From Pontimicrobium aquaticum (GTDB lineage: Bacteria > Bacteroidota > Bacteroidia > Flavobacteriales > Flavobacteriaceae): DNA of 64,000 nucleotides. The stretch covers positions 62,001 through 126,000 of the forward strand of contig NZ_SUPL01000002.1 in the NCBI RefSeq assembly GCF_005047595.1, written 5' to 3'. The notes below the pieces were generated by a model, which was not told the origin of the DNA, ran no database searches, and saw only the letters and a list, made by a program, of their open reading frames with translations. The position numbers and the translations under genes were made by a program. Shown one piece after another: positions 18,853 through 26,453 of this stretch (its first letter is position 1; each line of letters begins with the position of its first letter).

Positions 18853-19953
18853 ATGAGAGCAAAACTGTTTCTACTTTTTGTTGGTTTTTCAATTTTTAGC
18901 TTTTCTCAAGAGAAAAAAACATCTACTTTTTCCAGTATTGACGTCAACTATTTTAAAGGAAATATTGCACTTCATAACGATGATATTCTTCATCTAATTA
19001 CAGGACATCCAGAAGGTGTCATCATCAGTTGGAATAAAAAAACATTTGGGTTCAATACTTGGGAACAACGCTATAATTACCCAGATTATGGAGTATCATT
19101 CAGTTATCAAAATTTAAAAAATGAGGTGCTCGGTAATAATTATGCGCTTTATGGTCATTACAATTTCTATTTTCTAAATCGGAATTTAATGGTTCGAATC
19201 GGTCAAGGGTTAGCCTATACGACCAATCCTTATGATAAAGAAACAAATCACAAAAACATAGCCTTTGGAACTAAGTTAATGAGTAGTACCTATGCGATGA
19301 TTAACTATAAAAAGGAACGTATTTTTGATAATTTCGGATTTCAAGCTGGTTTATCGCTTATTCATTATTCTAACGCCAATGTAAAAGCACCAAATACAAG
19401 CATTAATTCATTAACTCTAAGTGCTGGAATTACTTATAATTTTGATGATGAAGACCCAGAATATCAATACGATTTAAGTGACGATACAAAATTTACACAG
19501 CCAATAAAATACAATGTTGTTTTTAGAAGTGGCGTCAATGAAAGTGATGTGCTTGGAAGCGGTCAGTTTCCTTTTTATATTGTCTCTGCTTATGTAGATA
19601 AACGTTTGAACAGAAAAAGTGCCATCCAATTTGGAGTAGATGCTTTTTTTTCTAGGTTTTTAAAGGAGCTAATTTATTATGAATCTATTGCCTTTCCAAA
19701 TAGAAATATTGACCCAGATACAGACTATAAGCGCTTAGGAGTGTTTGTTGGTCATGAGTTGTTTATTAATAAATTATCCATTGAAACACAACTTGGATAT
19801 TATGCTTATTATCCTCACGATTTTGAAGGTAGAGTGTATCAACGTATAGGTGCAAAACGCTATTTTGGAGATAAGTGGTTTGTTGCAGTTACCTTAAAAT
19901 CGCATGCTGCAAAGGCTGAAGCTGTTGAACTAGGAATTGGAATTCGATTATAA
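18853..19953 (+). CDS. PagL-like lipid A deacylase/acyloxyacyl hydrolase family outer-membrane protein
   Basis: 366 residues with a cleaved signal peptide (residues 1-18, ending FSQ) and alternating hydrophobic/aromatic strands of a small beta-barrel. The HYSN motif (His171, Ser173) followed by AN..APN matches the His/Ser active-site strand of PagL 3-O-deacylases. The protein ends in a hydrophobic strand LGIGIRL, typical for barrel insertion. It is longer than PagL, so an extra C-terminal part (about residues 215-366) is unexplained. Predicted role: trimming of lipid A acyl chains at the outer membrane. Enzymatic assignment rests on motif and architecture only. Confidence 0.7.
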   Translation: MRAKLFLLFVGFSIFSFSQEKKTSTFSSIDVNYFKGNIALHNDDILHLITGHPEGVIISWNKKTFGFNTWEQRYNYPDYGVSFSYQNLKNEVLGNNYALYGHYNFYFLNRNLMVRIGQGLAYTTNPYDKETNHKNIAFGTKLMSSTYAMINYKKERIFDNFGFQAGLSLIHYSNANVKAPNTSINSLTLSAGITYNFDDEDPEYQYDLSDDTKFTQPIKYNVVFRSGVNESDVLGSGQFPFYIVSAYVDKRLNRKSAIQFGVDAFFSRFLKELIYYESIAFPNRNIDPDTDYKRLGVFVGHELFINKLSIETQLGYYAYYPHDFEGRVYQRIGAKRYFGDKWFVAVTLKSHAAKAEAVELGIGIRL

Positions 19954-19990
19954 AGTTGGAAGGATGAAGACCAAAGAACATAAAAAAAAC

Positions 19991-20052
19991 TCCTTTCCTA
20001 ATTTAGGGAAGGTGGGTTTATTCCGAAAAAACGGAATAAAGACGGAAGGGTT
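19991..20052 (+). repeat. Two-hairpin dispersed element, copy 1
   Basis: Hairpin I: CCTTTCCTA/TAGGGAAGG with loop ATT. Linker: TGGG. Hairpin II: TTTATTCCG/CGGAATAAA, loop AAAAA-like. Tail: GACGGAAGGGT. Copy 2 at 43126-43189 keeps the linker and tail, while hairpin II has a different sequence that still pairs perfectly. A further hairpin TTTCCTT/AAGGAAA (20059-20076) lies between this copy and the next start codon. Confidence 0.7.
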
Positions 20053-20082
20053 ATAAGATTTCCTTTTACAAGGAAAGTAAAT

Positions 20083-20829
20083 ATGAAAAAAATAATATAC
20101 ACACTAAGTTTAATGTTCGTTTTTGCTTGCAACAGCGAAGATGCTTCCGATTGTTTTCAAACCGAAGGGCACCTTGTGCAACAAGAAATTGTTGTAAACC
20201 CTTTTGAAAACATCTTGGTGAATCGTGATATTGAATTAATTATAAAAGAAGGTTTAGATTACGAAGTAATCGTAGAAACAGGAAAAAACCTTTTAAATGA
20301 TGTTGAAGCAATAGTGGTTGGGAATGAGTTGCAACTAACAGATAATAACGGTTGTAATTACGTAAGGAGCTATGGTATTACCAAAGTATATGTTACTGCA
20401 CCAAATATTAAAGAAATTAGAAACTCTTCGCAATACGAAATATCATCAAACGGGATATTAACCTATCCCGACTTAACACTCATTTCTGAAGATTTTAATG
20501 CTCCTGGAAGTTTTACCGTTGGTGATTTTAGATTGCAAGTAAACAATGATAAATTAACAGTTGTGTCCAACAATATTTCATCATTTTATATCTCTGGAAA
20601 TGTCAATAATTTGTTTGTAGGTTTTTATGCAGGCGCTGGACGTTTTGAAGGCGAGAACTTAGTCGCTCAAAATGTGGATGTATTTCATAGAGGCAGCAAC
20701 GATATGATTGTAAATCCGCAAATATCTCTTACAGGGATTTTAAATGGTACAGGGAATTTAATTTCGGTAAATCAACCTCCAATAGTAGATGTGGAAACAC
20801 CTTATATTGGTCAGCTTATTTTTAATTAG
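20083..20829 (+). CDS. DUF2807 (auto-transporter adhesin head GIN-like) lipoprotein
   Basis: 248 residues. The N-terminus is a lipoprotein signal with the lipidation cysteine Cys16 (VFACNS). The remainder is a repetitive right-handed beta structure with periodic Asn/Val turns, characteristic of the DUF2807 head-GIN domain common in Bacteroidota envelope proteins. No catalytic motif is visible. The start codon lies 30 bases after the two-hairpin element. It converges on, and overlaps by 8 bases, the minus-strand XRE gene. Function is unknown; a surface structural or adhesive role is inference. Confidence 0.75.
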   Translation: MKKIIYTLSLMFVFACNSEDASDCFQTEGHLVQQEIVVNPFENILVNRDIELIIKEGLDYEVIVETGKNLLNDVEAIVVGNELQLTDNNGCNYVRSYGITKVYVTAPNIKEIRNSSQYEISSNGILTYPDLTLISEDFNAPGSFTVGDFRLQVNNDKLTVVSNNISSFYISGNVNNLFVGFYAGAGRFEGENLVAQNVDVFHRGSNDMIVNPQISLTGILNGTGNLISVNQPPIVDVETPYIGQLIFN

Positions 20830-21394
20830 AAGTCTTAATTAAATGGTTTCCATAGTAAAGGACACTTAAGGCGATTATTAGGCAAGGAAACAAACCTGAA
20901 AATAACCCAACTTGTAAACCGGTTAAAAACCCTCTCATAAAAAACGCTGCAAGAATATAAAATATAAATCCACTACCAAATTTCAAGAGGCGCTCAATAT
21001 TATTCATTTTTTGAGTCTTGTAAACAATAAAAAACGGAAGTAAAAAGCTTAAAAGAAAAGCACAAATCTTGCTGTTTAAGTTTGCTCCTGTATCTAAAGT
21101 TGAATAACCAAAAATCTCCATTAGAGCAATATTTAAAAGAACAAGAAAACCCCCATTAATTATTAAACTAGCGATTGAAGTTTGTTTGCTAGAGCTATTT
21201 TGAAGTTTAAACGTGATAACATCTAGTTCTAAAGCATTACAAATAAGATTTAATGTTTGACCACGAGGAGTGTTCTCGTCGTTTTCAATACGTTGTATCG
21301 TTCTAAGATTAACTTTGCTTAGTTCAGATAATTCTTCTTGGGTTAATTGCTTTGTTTTTCGAGCCTCTTTAATTTTTTCTCCTAATGATTTCAT
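20822..21394 (-). CDS. XRE-family regulator with four C-terminal membrane segments
   Basis: 190 residues. Residues ~5-60 form a Cro/C1-type helix-turn-helix (LTQEELSELSKVNLRTIQR). After a short linker come four hydrophobic stretches (about residues 73-92, 105-123, 134-152 and 160-180), so the DNA-binding head is held at the inner membrane. This architecture occurs in many Bacteroidota and Firmicutes regulators of unknown stimulus. It is monocistronic, and its 3' end overlaps the DUF2807 gene. No toxin partner is adjacent, so an antitoxin role is not supported. Confidence 0.8.
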   Translation of the reverse strand: MKSLGEKIKEARKTKQLTQEELSELSKVNLRTIQRIENDENTPRGQTLNLICNALELDVITFKLQNSSSKQTSIASLIINGGFLVLLNIALMEIFGYSTLDTGANLNSKICAFLLSFLLPFFIVYKTQKMNNIERLLKFGSGFIFYILAAFFMRGFLTGLQVGLFSGLFPCLIIALSVLYYGNHLIKTSN

Positions 21395-21502
21395 TTAAAT
21401 AAATGTTTCTTTAAAATTAAAAAATTAAATGGTTTTTGATAACGGTATTTGAACGACATTTTTACGGCATTTATGAAATGTCGTAAATTTTCAGTACTGA
21501 AA

Positions 21503-22390
21503 TCAATTAGTTAATATAATATCATTTGTTGAACTTTTGACAAAGATGAATGACAATCCAAAATTAAAAAATTCAAAGTTGTTTATTTTTTCATAAACAA
21601 TATTGAAACCTACTTTATCTTCAAGTAAAAACCCTTTTATAAAACCTAAATAATTAAAATAGTCTGAGTAATAACCAAATTGAAATCCATAATAAATATT
21701 TGGATGAATTTTTTGGAGCCCAATTGATGTTCCAAAGTTATTTTGTTTGTTGAATTTTTGATGACCAATTTTTAATACTAAAGCTATATTGCTAAATCTT
21801 AAATAAGTAGAACCAATAAGGCTGAGGTCTCTGTAAAATAAATGTTTAGAGTATAAGTTTTTTTGAGAAAACTCAATTGAAGCTATGTTTAAGTGTCGAT
21901 TTGGATAATTTAGTGAGAGATTTGTTTTAAAAGTATAATCATTTTTAAAATTAGTTTGACCACTTAATTTATATAAAAAATCTGTTCTTAATTCTTCAAA
22001 ATGTGCTAATGGTTGAATATCAATACCATTACTCATTGAAGCACCAAAGATTGAATTAGGCGAATCGTAGATAAGTCCTATATCCAAGAATTTAGTTTCA
22101 GTAGAAAACTCTTCAAGCAGTATTTCAATATTTTTATTGATTCCAACTTTATAATCTAAATTTTGCATTCCAATCGCTGAAAAAGTTAAAATATCTAAAG
22201 AATTAGGGATAGTTATTTTGAAATAGCCATCGAAATTAGTTTCAGTGTTTATTTGAGTTCCTTTAATAGTTACTCTAACACCAGGAAGAGGTGTTTTACT
22301 AATATCTCTAACAATTCCAGAATATTCTTTAGATTGACTATGCAGGACAACACTGAGTAGAAATAATATTAAAAGTAAAGATTTTTTCAT
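21503..22390 (-). CDS. Exported protein with carboxypeptidase-like regulatory domain
   Basis: 295 residues. A signal peptide (1-20) is followed by a CarboxypepD_reg-like beta-sandwich (about residues 22-92) with the typical sequence SGIVRDISKTPLPGVRVTIKG, the N-terminal domain often found on TonB receptors. The remaining ~200 residues alternate polar and aromatic residues like a small outer-membrane beta-barrel but lack a plug domain. It is far too short for a TonB receptor. The role is unknown; it may be a small envelope barrel. It lies 85 bases downstream of gldA on the same strand. Confidence 0.6.
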   Translation of the reverse strand: MKKSLLLILFLLSVVLHSQSKEYSGIVRDISKTPLPGVRVTIKGTQINTETNFDGYFKITIPNSLDILTFSAIGMQNLDYKVGINKNIEILLEEFSTETKFLDIGLIYDSPNSIFGASMSNGIDIQPLAHFEELRTDFLYKLSGQTNFKNDYTFKTNLSLNYPNRHLNIASIEFSQKNLYSKHLFYRDLSLIGSTYLRFSNIALVLKIGHQKFNKQNNFGTSIGLQKIHPNIYYGFQFGYYSDYFNYLGFIKGFLLEDKVGFNIVYEKINNFEFFNFGLSFIFVKSSTNDIILTN

Positions 22391-22475
22391 TTAAAGATTG
22401 TTGAATACTATGCCAAGATAATTACTCATTGATTTATCGAAAAACTATAATGAGTGAAACTATATTTTGAGTTAG

Positions 22476-23369
22476 TTAACTCGTCAACTCCCTAAATAAA
22501 CTCTCCAAACTCGCACTTTTTTGGTTTAATTGTAGAATTTTTAAATCGTTATCATGTGCAAAATCAAATACGTAAGAGCGCATATCTTCAGTAGAATCAA
22601 AGGTTATTTCATACATAAAATCATAAAGATTTTCAATTTTAACAACTTTAGGCATACTCTTTAAAAAAGCTTCTTCAACTCTATAATCAAAAGCCACAAC
22701 AATCACTTGTTGCGAGCCTTCTCTAAGTTCTTTTAAGGTTTTATCAGCAACAATTTCACCTTTATTTATAATAATCACACGATCGCACATAGCTTCAACC
22801 TCTTGCATAATATGAGTCGATAAAAACACGGTTTTTTCTTTACCAATGGTTTTTATAAGGTTTCTAATATCTGCCAATTGGTTTGGGTCTAATCCTGTGG
22901 TTGGTTCATCAAGAATCAATACATCAGGATTGTGCAATAAGGCATTTGCTAATCCAACACGTTGACGATACCCTTTAGAAAGCTGTCCAATGGTTTTATG
23001 TGCTTCAGGTGTTAAGCCAGTAAGCTCTATAACTTCCGCAATTCTCTCTTTAGAGACATTGTATATTTTTGCATTAAACGCTAAATATTCTTTTACATAC
23101 ATGTCTAAGTACAAAGGGTTGTGTTCTGGCAAATACCCAACACTTTGCTGTACTTTTTTGGTTTCGGTAGTCACATCAAAATCATTAACCTTGGCAGCTC
23201 CTATAGTAGCATCAATGTAGGTGGTTAATATTTTCATCATGGTCGATTTTCCAGCACCATTAGGTCCTAAAAATCCAACCACTTCAGGTTTTTTAACTTC
23301 AAAACTTACATTATTAAGTGCTTTTTGGGTTCCGTAAATCTTTGTGAGTTGCTCTACTTTTATTGACAT
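22476..23369 (-). CDS. gldA: Gliding motility ABC transporter ATP-binding protein
   Basis: 297 residues. Walker A is GPNGAGKST (35-43), the ABC signature is LSKGYRQ and Walker B is LILDEP, followed by TTGLDP. The sequence and length fit GldA, the ATPase that pairs with GldF/GldG and is needed for gliding in Flavobacterium. gldF and gldG are not adjacent here, so assignment relies on sequence resemblance; a general ABC-2 type export ATPase is the alternative. The presence of gldB and gldC at 48071 supports a gliding-lineage host. It diverges from the aromatic amino acid operon leader. Confidence 0.75.
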   Translation of the reverse strand: MSIKVEQLTKIYGTQKALNNVSFEVKKPEVVGFLGPNGAGKSTMMKILTTYIDATIGAAKVNDFDVTTETKKVQQSVGYLPEHNPLYLDMYVKEYLAFNAKIYNVSKERIAEVIELTGLTPEAHKTIGQLSKGYRQRVGLANALLHNPDVLILDEPTTGLDPNQLADIRNLIKTIGKEKTVFLSTHIMQEVEAMCDRVIIINKGEIVADKTLKELREGSQQVIVVAFDYRVEEAFLKSMPKVVKIENLYDFMYEITFDSTEDMRSYVFDFAHDNDLKILQLNQKSASLESLFRELTS

Positions 23370-23447
23370 GCAAAAAATATTTAATCAAAAATAAACATTA
23401 AATAAACTTTATTTTAGGTAAAACACCTAAAAAAATGCTTTAGTATT

Positions 23448-23475
23448 TTGATTTTTGAAAATAATAGTTACTTTA
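23448..23475 (+). promoter_or_regulatory. Candidate promoter of the aromatic leader
   Basis: TTG at 23448-23450, a 17-base spacer, then TTACTTTA at 23468-23475, an imperfect match to TAnnTTTG. Transcription starting ~7 bases later would give a short 5' end just before the leader peptide at 23496. Confidence 0.35.
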
Positions 23476-23495
23476 GCCCAATCAATTAGGATATA

Positions 23496-23570
23496 ATGAC
23501 ATCAAACTTTGCATATTATAACTGGTTTTATTTCTTTTTTAGCAAAAGAAACGAGACGTTATATGTGTAA
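23496..23570 (+). CDS. Aromatic amino acid leader peptide (attenuator peptide)
   Basis: A 24-codon reading frame: ATG 23496, TAA 23568-23570. Read directly, the peptide starts MTSNFAYYNWFYFFFSK and ends RNETLYV. Ten of 24 residues are aromatic (Phe5, Tyr7, Tyr8, Trp10, Phe11, Tyr12, Phe13-15, Tyr23), with Phe11-Phe15 consecutive. This is the hallmark of pheL/trpL-type leader peptides, in which ribosome stalling senses charged tRNA. It sits 56 bases before pheA, directly upstream of an intrinsic terminator (23594-23622) and of segments able to form an alternative pairing. Too short for routine gene finders. Confidence 0.85.
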   Translation: MTSNFAYYNWFYFFFSKRNETLYV

Positions 23571-23622
23571 TTTATAGATATAAATTTAAATGTAAGTCTC
23601 GATGAAAATCGGGACTTTTTTT
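23531..23622 (+). promoter_or_regulatory. Transcription attenuator of the phe/tyr operon
   Basis: Terminator 3:4: AAGTCTCGAT (23594-23603), loop GAAA, ATCGGGACTT (23608-23617), 10 bp with one wobble, then a T-run to 23622. Antiterminator 2:3: CGAGAC (23552-23557) can pair with GTCTCG (23596-23601), destroying the terminator. Upstream hairpin: TTTCTTTT (23531-23538) with AAAAGAAA (23544-23551). A ribosome stalled at the Phe/Tyr codons leaves 23552-23557 free (read-through); one reaching the stop at 23568 covers it (termination). Geometry matches classical attenuation; the mechanism itself is inference. Confidence 0.8.
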
Positions 23623-23626
23623 ATAT

Positions 23627-24454
23627 ATGATTAAATCAGTAGCCATACAAGGAGTAAAAGGATCGAACCATTATATTGTGTCACAACAATATTTTAATAA
23701 TGGTGTGTCGGTTATGGAATGCTTAACTTTTGATGAGGTTGTAAACAACTTAATTACTAAAAAGTGTGATGCAGCTATTATGGCAATAGAAAACTCAATT
23801 GCAGGCTCTATTATTCCAAATTATGCCTTAATTGATGGTCAAAATTTACATATAGTAGGAGAGCAATATTTAGATATTCAACATAATTTAATGGCACTTT
23901 CTGGACAATCTATTAATGATATCACTGAGGTATATTCGCATCCAATGGCTTTGCTACAGTGTAAAGAATTTTTTAAGAAGCATCCTCATATTAAATTGGT
24001 TGAAGATAAAGATACAGCCGAAGTTGCACAGCGTATTCAAAAGGGTCAATTAAGAAATATTGGAGCTATCGCCACCGAAATGGCAGCCGATATTTTTGAA
24101 GTTGAAATTTTAGCTAAGAGCATTCAAACCATAAAGCACAACGAAACCCGATTTGTTATTGTAAAGCGCACAAATTCTGAAATACCTGAAAATCAAATAA
24201 ATAAAGCATCTTTGAAGTTTGAGTTAGACCATAAACGAGGTAGTTTAGCAACTATTTTAAATGTAATGAGTGATTGTAAATTAAATTTAACTAAAATACA
24301 GTCTTTACCTAAAATAGAAACACCTTGGAAGTATGCATTTTTTGTGGATGTTACTTTTGATGAATATGAAGATTACACAAAAGCGAAATCAATTATGAAT
24401 ATTATGGCACAAGACTTTAAAGTGCTTGGAGAATATACAAATGCAAAGTTATGA
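23627..24454 (+). CDS. pheA: Prephenate dehydratase
   Basis: 275 residues: a periplasmic-binding-like dehydratase domain (about 1-180) containing IENSIAGSI and the catalytic TRFVIVKR stretch, followed by an ACT regulatory domain (about 195-275; GSLATILNVMSDCKLNLTKIQSLP). It converts prephenate to phenylpyruvate. No chorismate mutase domain is present; that activity is fused to the DAHP synthase three genes downstream. First structural gene after the leader peptide and attenuator; its start is 4 bases after the terminator T-run. It overlaps the next gene by 4 bases (ATGA), indicating coupling. Confidence 0.96.
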   Translation: MIKSVAIQGVKGSNHYIVSQQYFNNGVSVMECLTFDEVVNNLITKKCDAAIMAIENSIAGSIIPNYALIDGQNLHIVGEQYLDIQHNLMALSGQSINDITEVYSHPMALLQCKEFFKKHPHIKLVEDKDTAEVAQRIQKGQLRNIGAIATEMAADIFEVEILAKSIQTIKHNETRFVIVKRTNSEIPENQINKASLKFELDHKRGSLATILNVMSDCKLNLTKIQSLPKIETPWKYAFFVDVTFDEYEDYTKAKSIMNIMAQDFKVLGEYTNAKL

Positions 24455-25596
24455 TTGAAGGAGCCAAGAGATTGCATACAGTTGAAGAATACTATTTCTC
24501 CAAAAAATTGCGAGAAGTAAGCATGCTAAAAGCAGCAGGGAAACCAATTATTAATTTAGGCATTGGAAGTCCAGATTTGCAGCCACCACAAAAAGTAGTA
24601 ACTGCATTGATTGAAGGATTGCAAGATGCAAATGCTCATAAATATCAAAGCTATCAAGGTTTGCCTGAATTACGGGAAGCCATGGCAGAATTTTACCGCG
24701 AACAGTTTCAGGTGCATTTAAGTCCAATGACCGAGATTTTACCTCTCATGGGAAGTAAGGAAGGTATTATGCATATTTCTATGGCTTATCTTAATGAAGG
24801 CGATGAGGTATTAATTCCTAATCCTGGATATCCAACCTATCAATCGGTTACCAAATTATTAGGTGCTAAACCTATACTTTATGAGTTGGATGAAGCCAAT
24901 AATTGGATGCCTGATATCATGGCTTTAGAAAAGCAGGATTTAAGTAAAGTTAAGCTAATGTGGATAAGTTATCCGCATATGCCAACAGGTGCGCAAGCTA
25001 ATTATAAGGTATTTGAAGAGTTAGTAGATTTTGCAAAAAGAAATAATATACTGCTAGTAAATGATAACCCATACAGCTTTATTTTAACCGATGCTCCAAG
25101 AAGTATTTTAAAAGTCAACGGTGCAAAAGAGGTGTGCATTGAATTAAATTCTTTGAGTAAAACCTTTAATATGGCTGGATGGCGTGTAGGAATGGTGTTA
25201 GGTGATGGTAAGCATATCAATAACATTTTAAAAGTAAAAAGTAATATGGATTCTGGTATGTTTTATGGAATCCAAAAAGGAGCTATTGAAGCGTTACGTT
25301 GCTCAAAATTATGGTATTTAAGCTTAAATAGTGTGTATGAACAACGTCGAGCATTGGTATGGAAATTGGCCGAGGCTTTAAACTGTACTTATGATAAGAA
25401 TGCTTCGGGATTATTTGTTTGGGCAAAGTTACCGCCCTACACAAAGGCAGAAGAATTTATAGATGTGTTATTAAAAAACAATCACTTATTTGTAGCTCCA
25501 GGAACCATTTTTGGAAGTCAGGGAGAAGGTTACATTCGATTTTCTTTATGCGCATCAACTGAAGATATACAAGAAGCAATAACTAGAGTATTATGA
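24451..25596 (+). CDS. Class I/II aminotransferase of the aromatic operon
   Basis: A 381-residue PLP fold-type I aminotransferase. The PLP lysine is Lys237 in LNSLSKTFNMAGWR; NDNPYSF (residues 204-210) and the C-terminal arginine in GYIRFSL are also present. It overlaps pheA and tyrA by 4 bases on each side, so it very likely transaminates phenylpyruvate and 4-hydroxyphenylpyruvate (or prephenate), giving Phe and Tyr. Sequence alone also allows an aspartate or LL-diaminopimelate type aminotransferase; the operon makes the aromatic role most likely. Confidence 0.85.
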   Translation: MIEGAKRLHTVEEYYFSKKLREVSMLKAAGKPIINLGIGSPDLQPPQKVVTALIEGLQDANAHKYQSYQGLPELREAMAEFYREQFQVHLSPMTEILPLMGSKEGIMHISMAYLNEGDEVLIPNPGYPTYQSVTKLLGAKPILYELDEANNWMPDIMALEKQDLSKVKLMWISYPHMPTGAQANYKVFEELVDFAKRNNILLVNDNPYSFILTDAPRSILKVNGAKEVCIELNSLSKTFNMAGWRVGMVLGDGKHINNILKVKSNMDSGMFYGIQKGAIEALRCSKLWYLSLNSVYEQRRALVWKLAEALNCTYDKNASGLFVWAKLPPYTKAEEFIDVLLKNNHLFVAPGTIFGSQGEGYIRFSLCASTEDIQEAITRVL

Positions 25597-26444
25597 AAAA
25601 CATATATATCATAGGAGTTGGATTAATAGGCGGAAGTTTAGCATTAGATATTAAGAATTTAGATGCAACAACCACTATTTATGGAATCGATAAGAGTGAT
25701 GAGCATTTAGATATTGCTTTAGAGAATGGTATTATAGACCGCAAAGCAACTATTGAAGATATTAAAAATGCCGATTTGGTTATTGTGGCTATTCCTGTAG
25801 ACGTAACGGTTAAAGAATTGCCGAAGTTGTTAGATATGGTGTCTGATGACACCTTAATTGTGGATGTTGGCTCAACTAAAGAAGATATTTGTTCAGCTGT
25901 AGAAAATCATCCTAAGCGTAGAAATTTTTTAGCAATGCATCCAATAGCTGGGACGGAGTTTTCTGGTCCAAATGCAGCTATTTTGGGATTGTATAATGGA
26001 AAGACCAATATTATTTGTGAAGTGGAAGAAACTGCTTTTAAGCTTCAGGAAAAAGCGTTAAAACTATTTTCAGATATTGGGATGCGCATGCGTTATATGA
26101 AGCCAAAAGCACATGATAAACATATAGCTTATATGTCGCATTTATCACATATTAGTTCATTTATGCTGGGGAAAACAGTTATTGATAAGGAAAAAAATGA
26201 ACGTGATATTTTCGATATGGCAGGCAGTGGATTTGAGTCAACTGTTCGACTAGCTAAAAGTTCACCAGAAATGTGGACACCAATTTTCGAACAAAATAAA
26301 ACCAATGTCATTGAAACCTTAGAAGAATACATCAATAATCTAACGCAATTTAAAGAATTAATGCAGCGCGATGATTTTGAAGCTATTTACAACGAAATGA
26401 AAAATACGAATTACATAAAACAAATTCTTAACGGAATTGCATAA
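25593..26444 (+). CDS. tyrA: Prephenate dehydrogenase
   Basis: 283 residues with an N-terminal Rossmann motif GVGLIGGSLA (from about residue 8) and the dehydrogenase region with HPIAGTE and the substrate-binding stretch HDKHIAYMSHLSH. It oxidatively decarboxylates prephenate to 4-hydroxyphenylpyruvate. No ACT or chorismate mutase domain is seen; the length fits the stand-alone form. A 4-base overlap with the aminotransferase and a 9-base gap to the DAHP synthase place it firmly in the attenuated operon. Confidence 0.95.
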   Translation: MKNIYIIGVGLIGGSLALDIKNLDATTTIYGIDKSDEHLDIALENGIIDRKATIEDIKNADLVIVAIPVDVTVKELPKLLDMVSDDTLIVDVGSTKEDICSAVENHPKRRNFLAMHPIAGTEFSGPNAAILGLYNGKTNIICEVEETAFKLQEKALKLFSDIGMRMRYMKPKAHDKHIAYMSHLSHISSFMLGKTVIDKEKNERDIFDMAGSGFESTVRLAKSSPEMWTPIFEQNKTNVIETLEEYINNLTQFKELMQRDDFEAIYNEMKNTNYIKQILNGIA

Positions 26445-26453
26445 AAACAAGTT

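Noticed and set aside
20822-21394. XRE gene as the antitoxin of a toxin-antitoxin pair
   Set aside because: Four membrane segments and no small partner gene nearby; the architecture is that of a membrane-tethered regulator.
23594-23622. Hairpin before pheA as a simple terminator of an upstream gene
   Set aside because: The nearest upstream gene (gldA) is on the opposite strand and runs away, so there is no plus-strand gene for it to end except the leader peptide.
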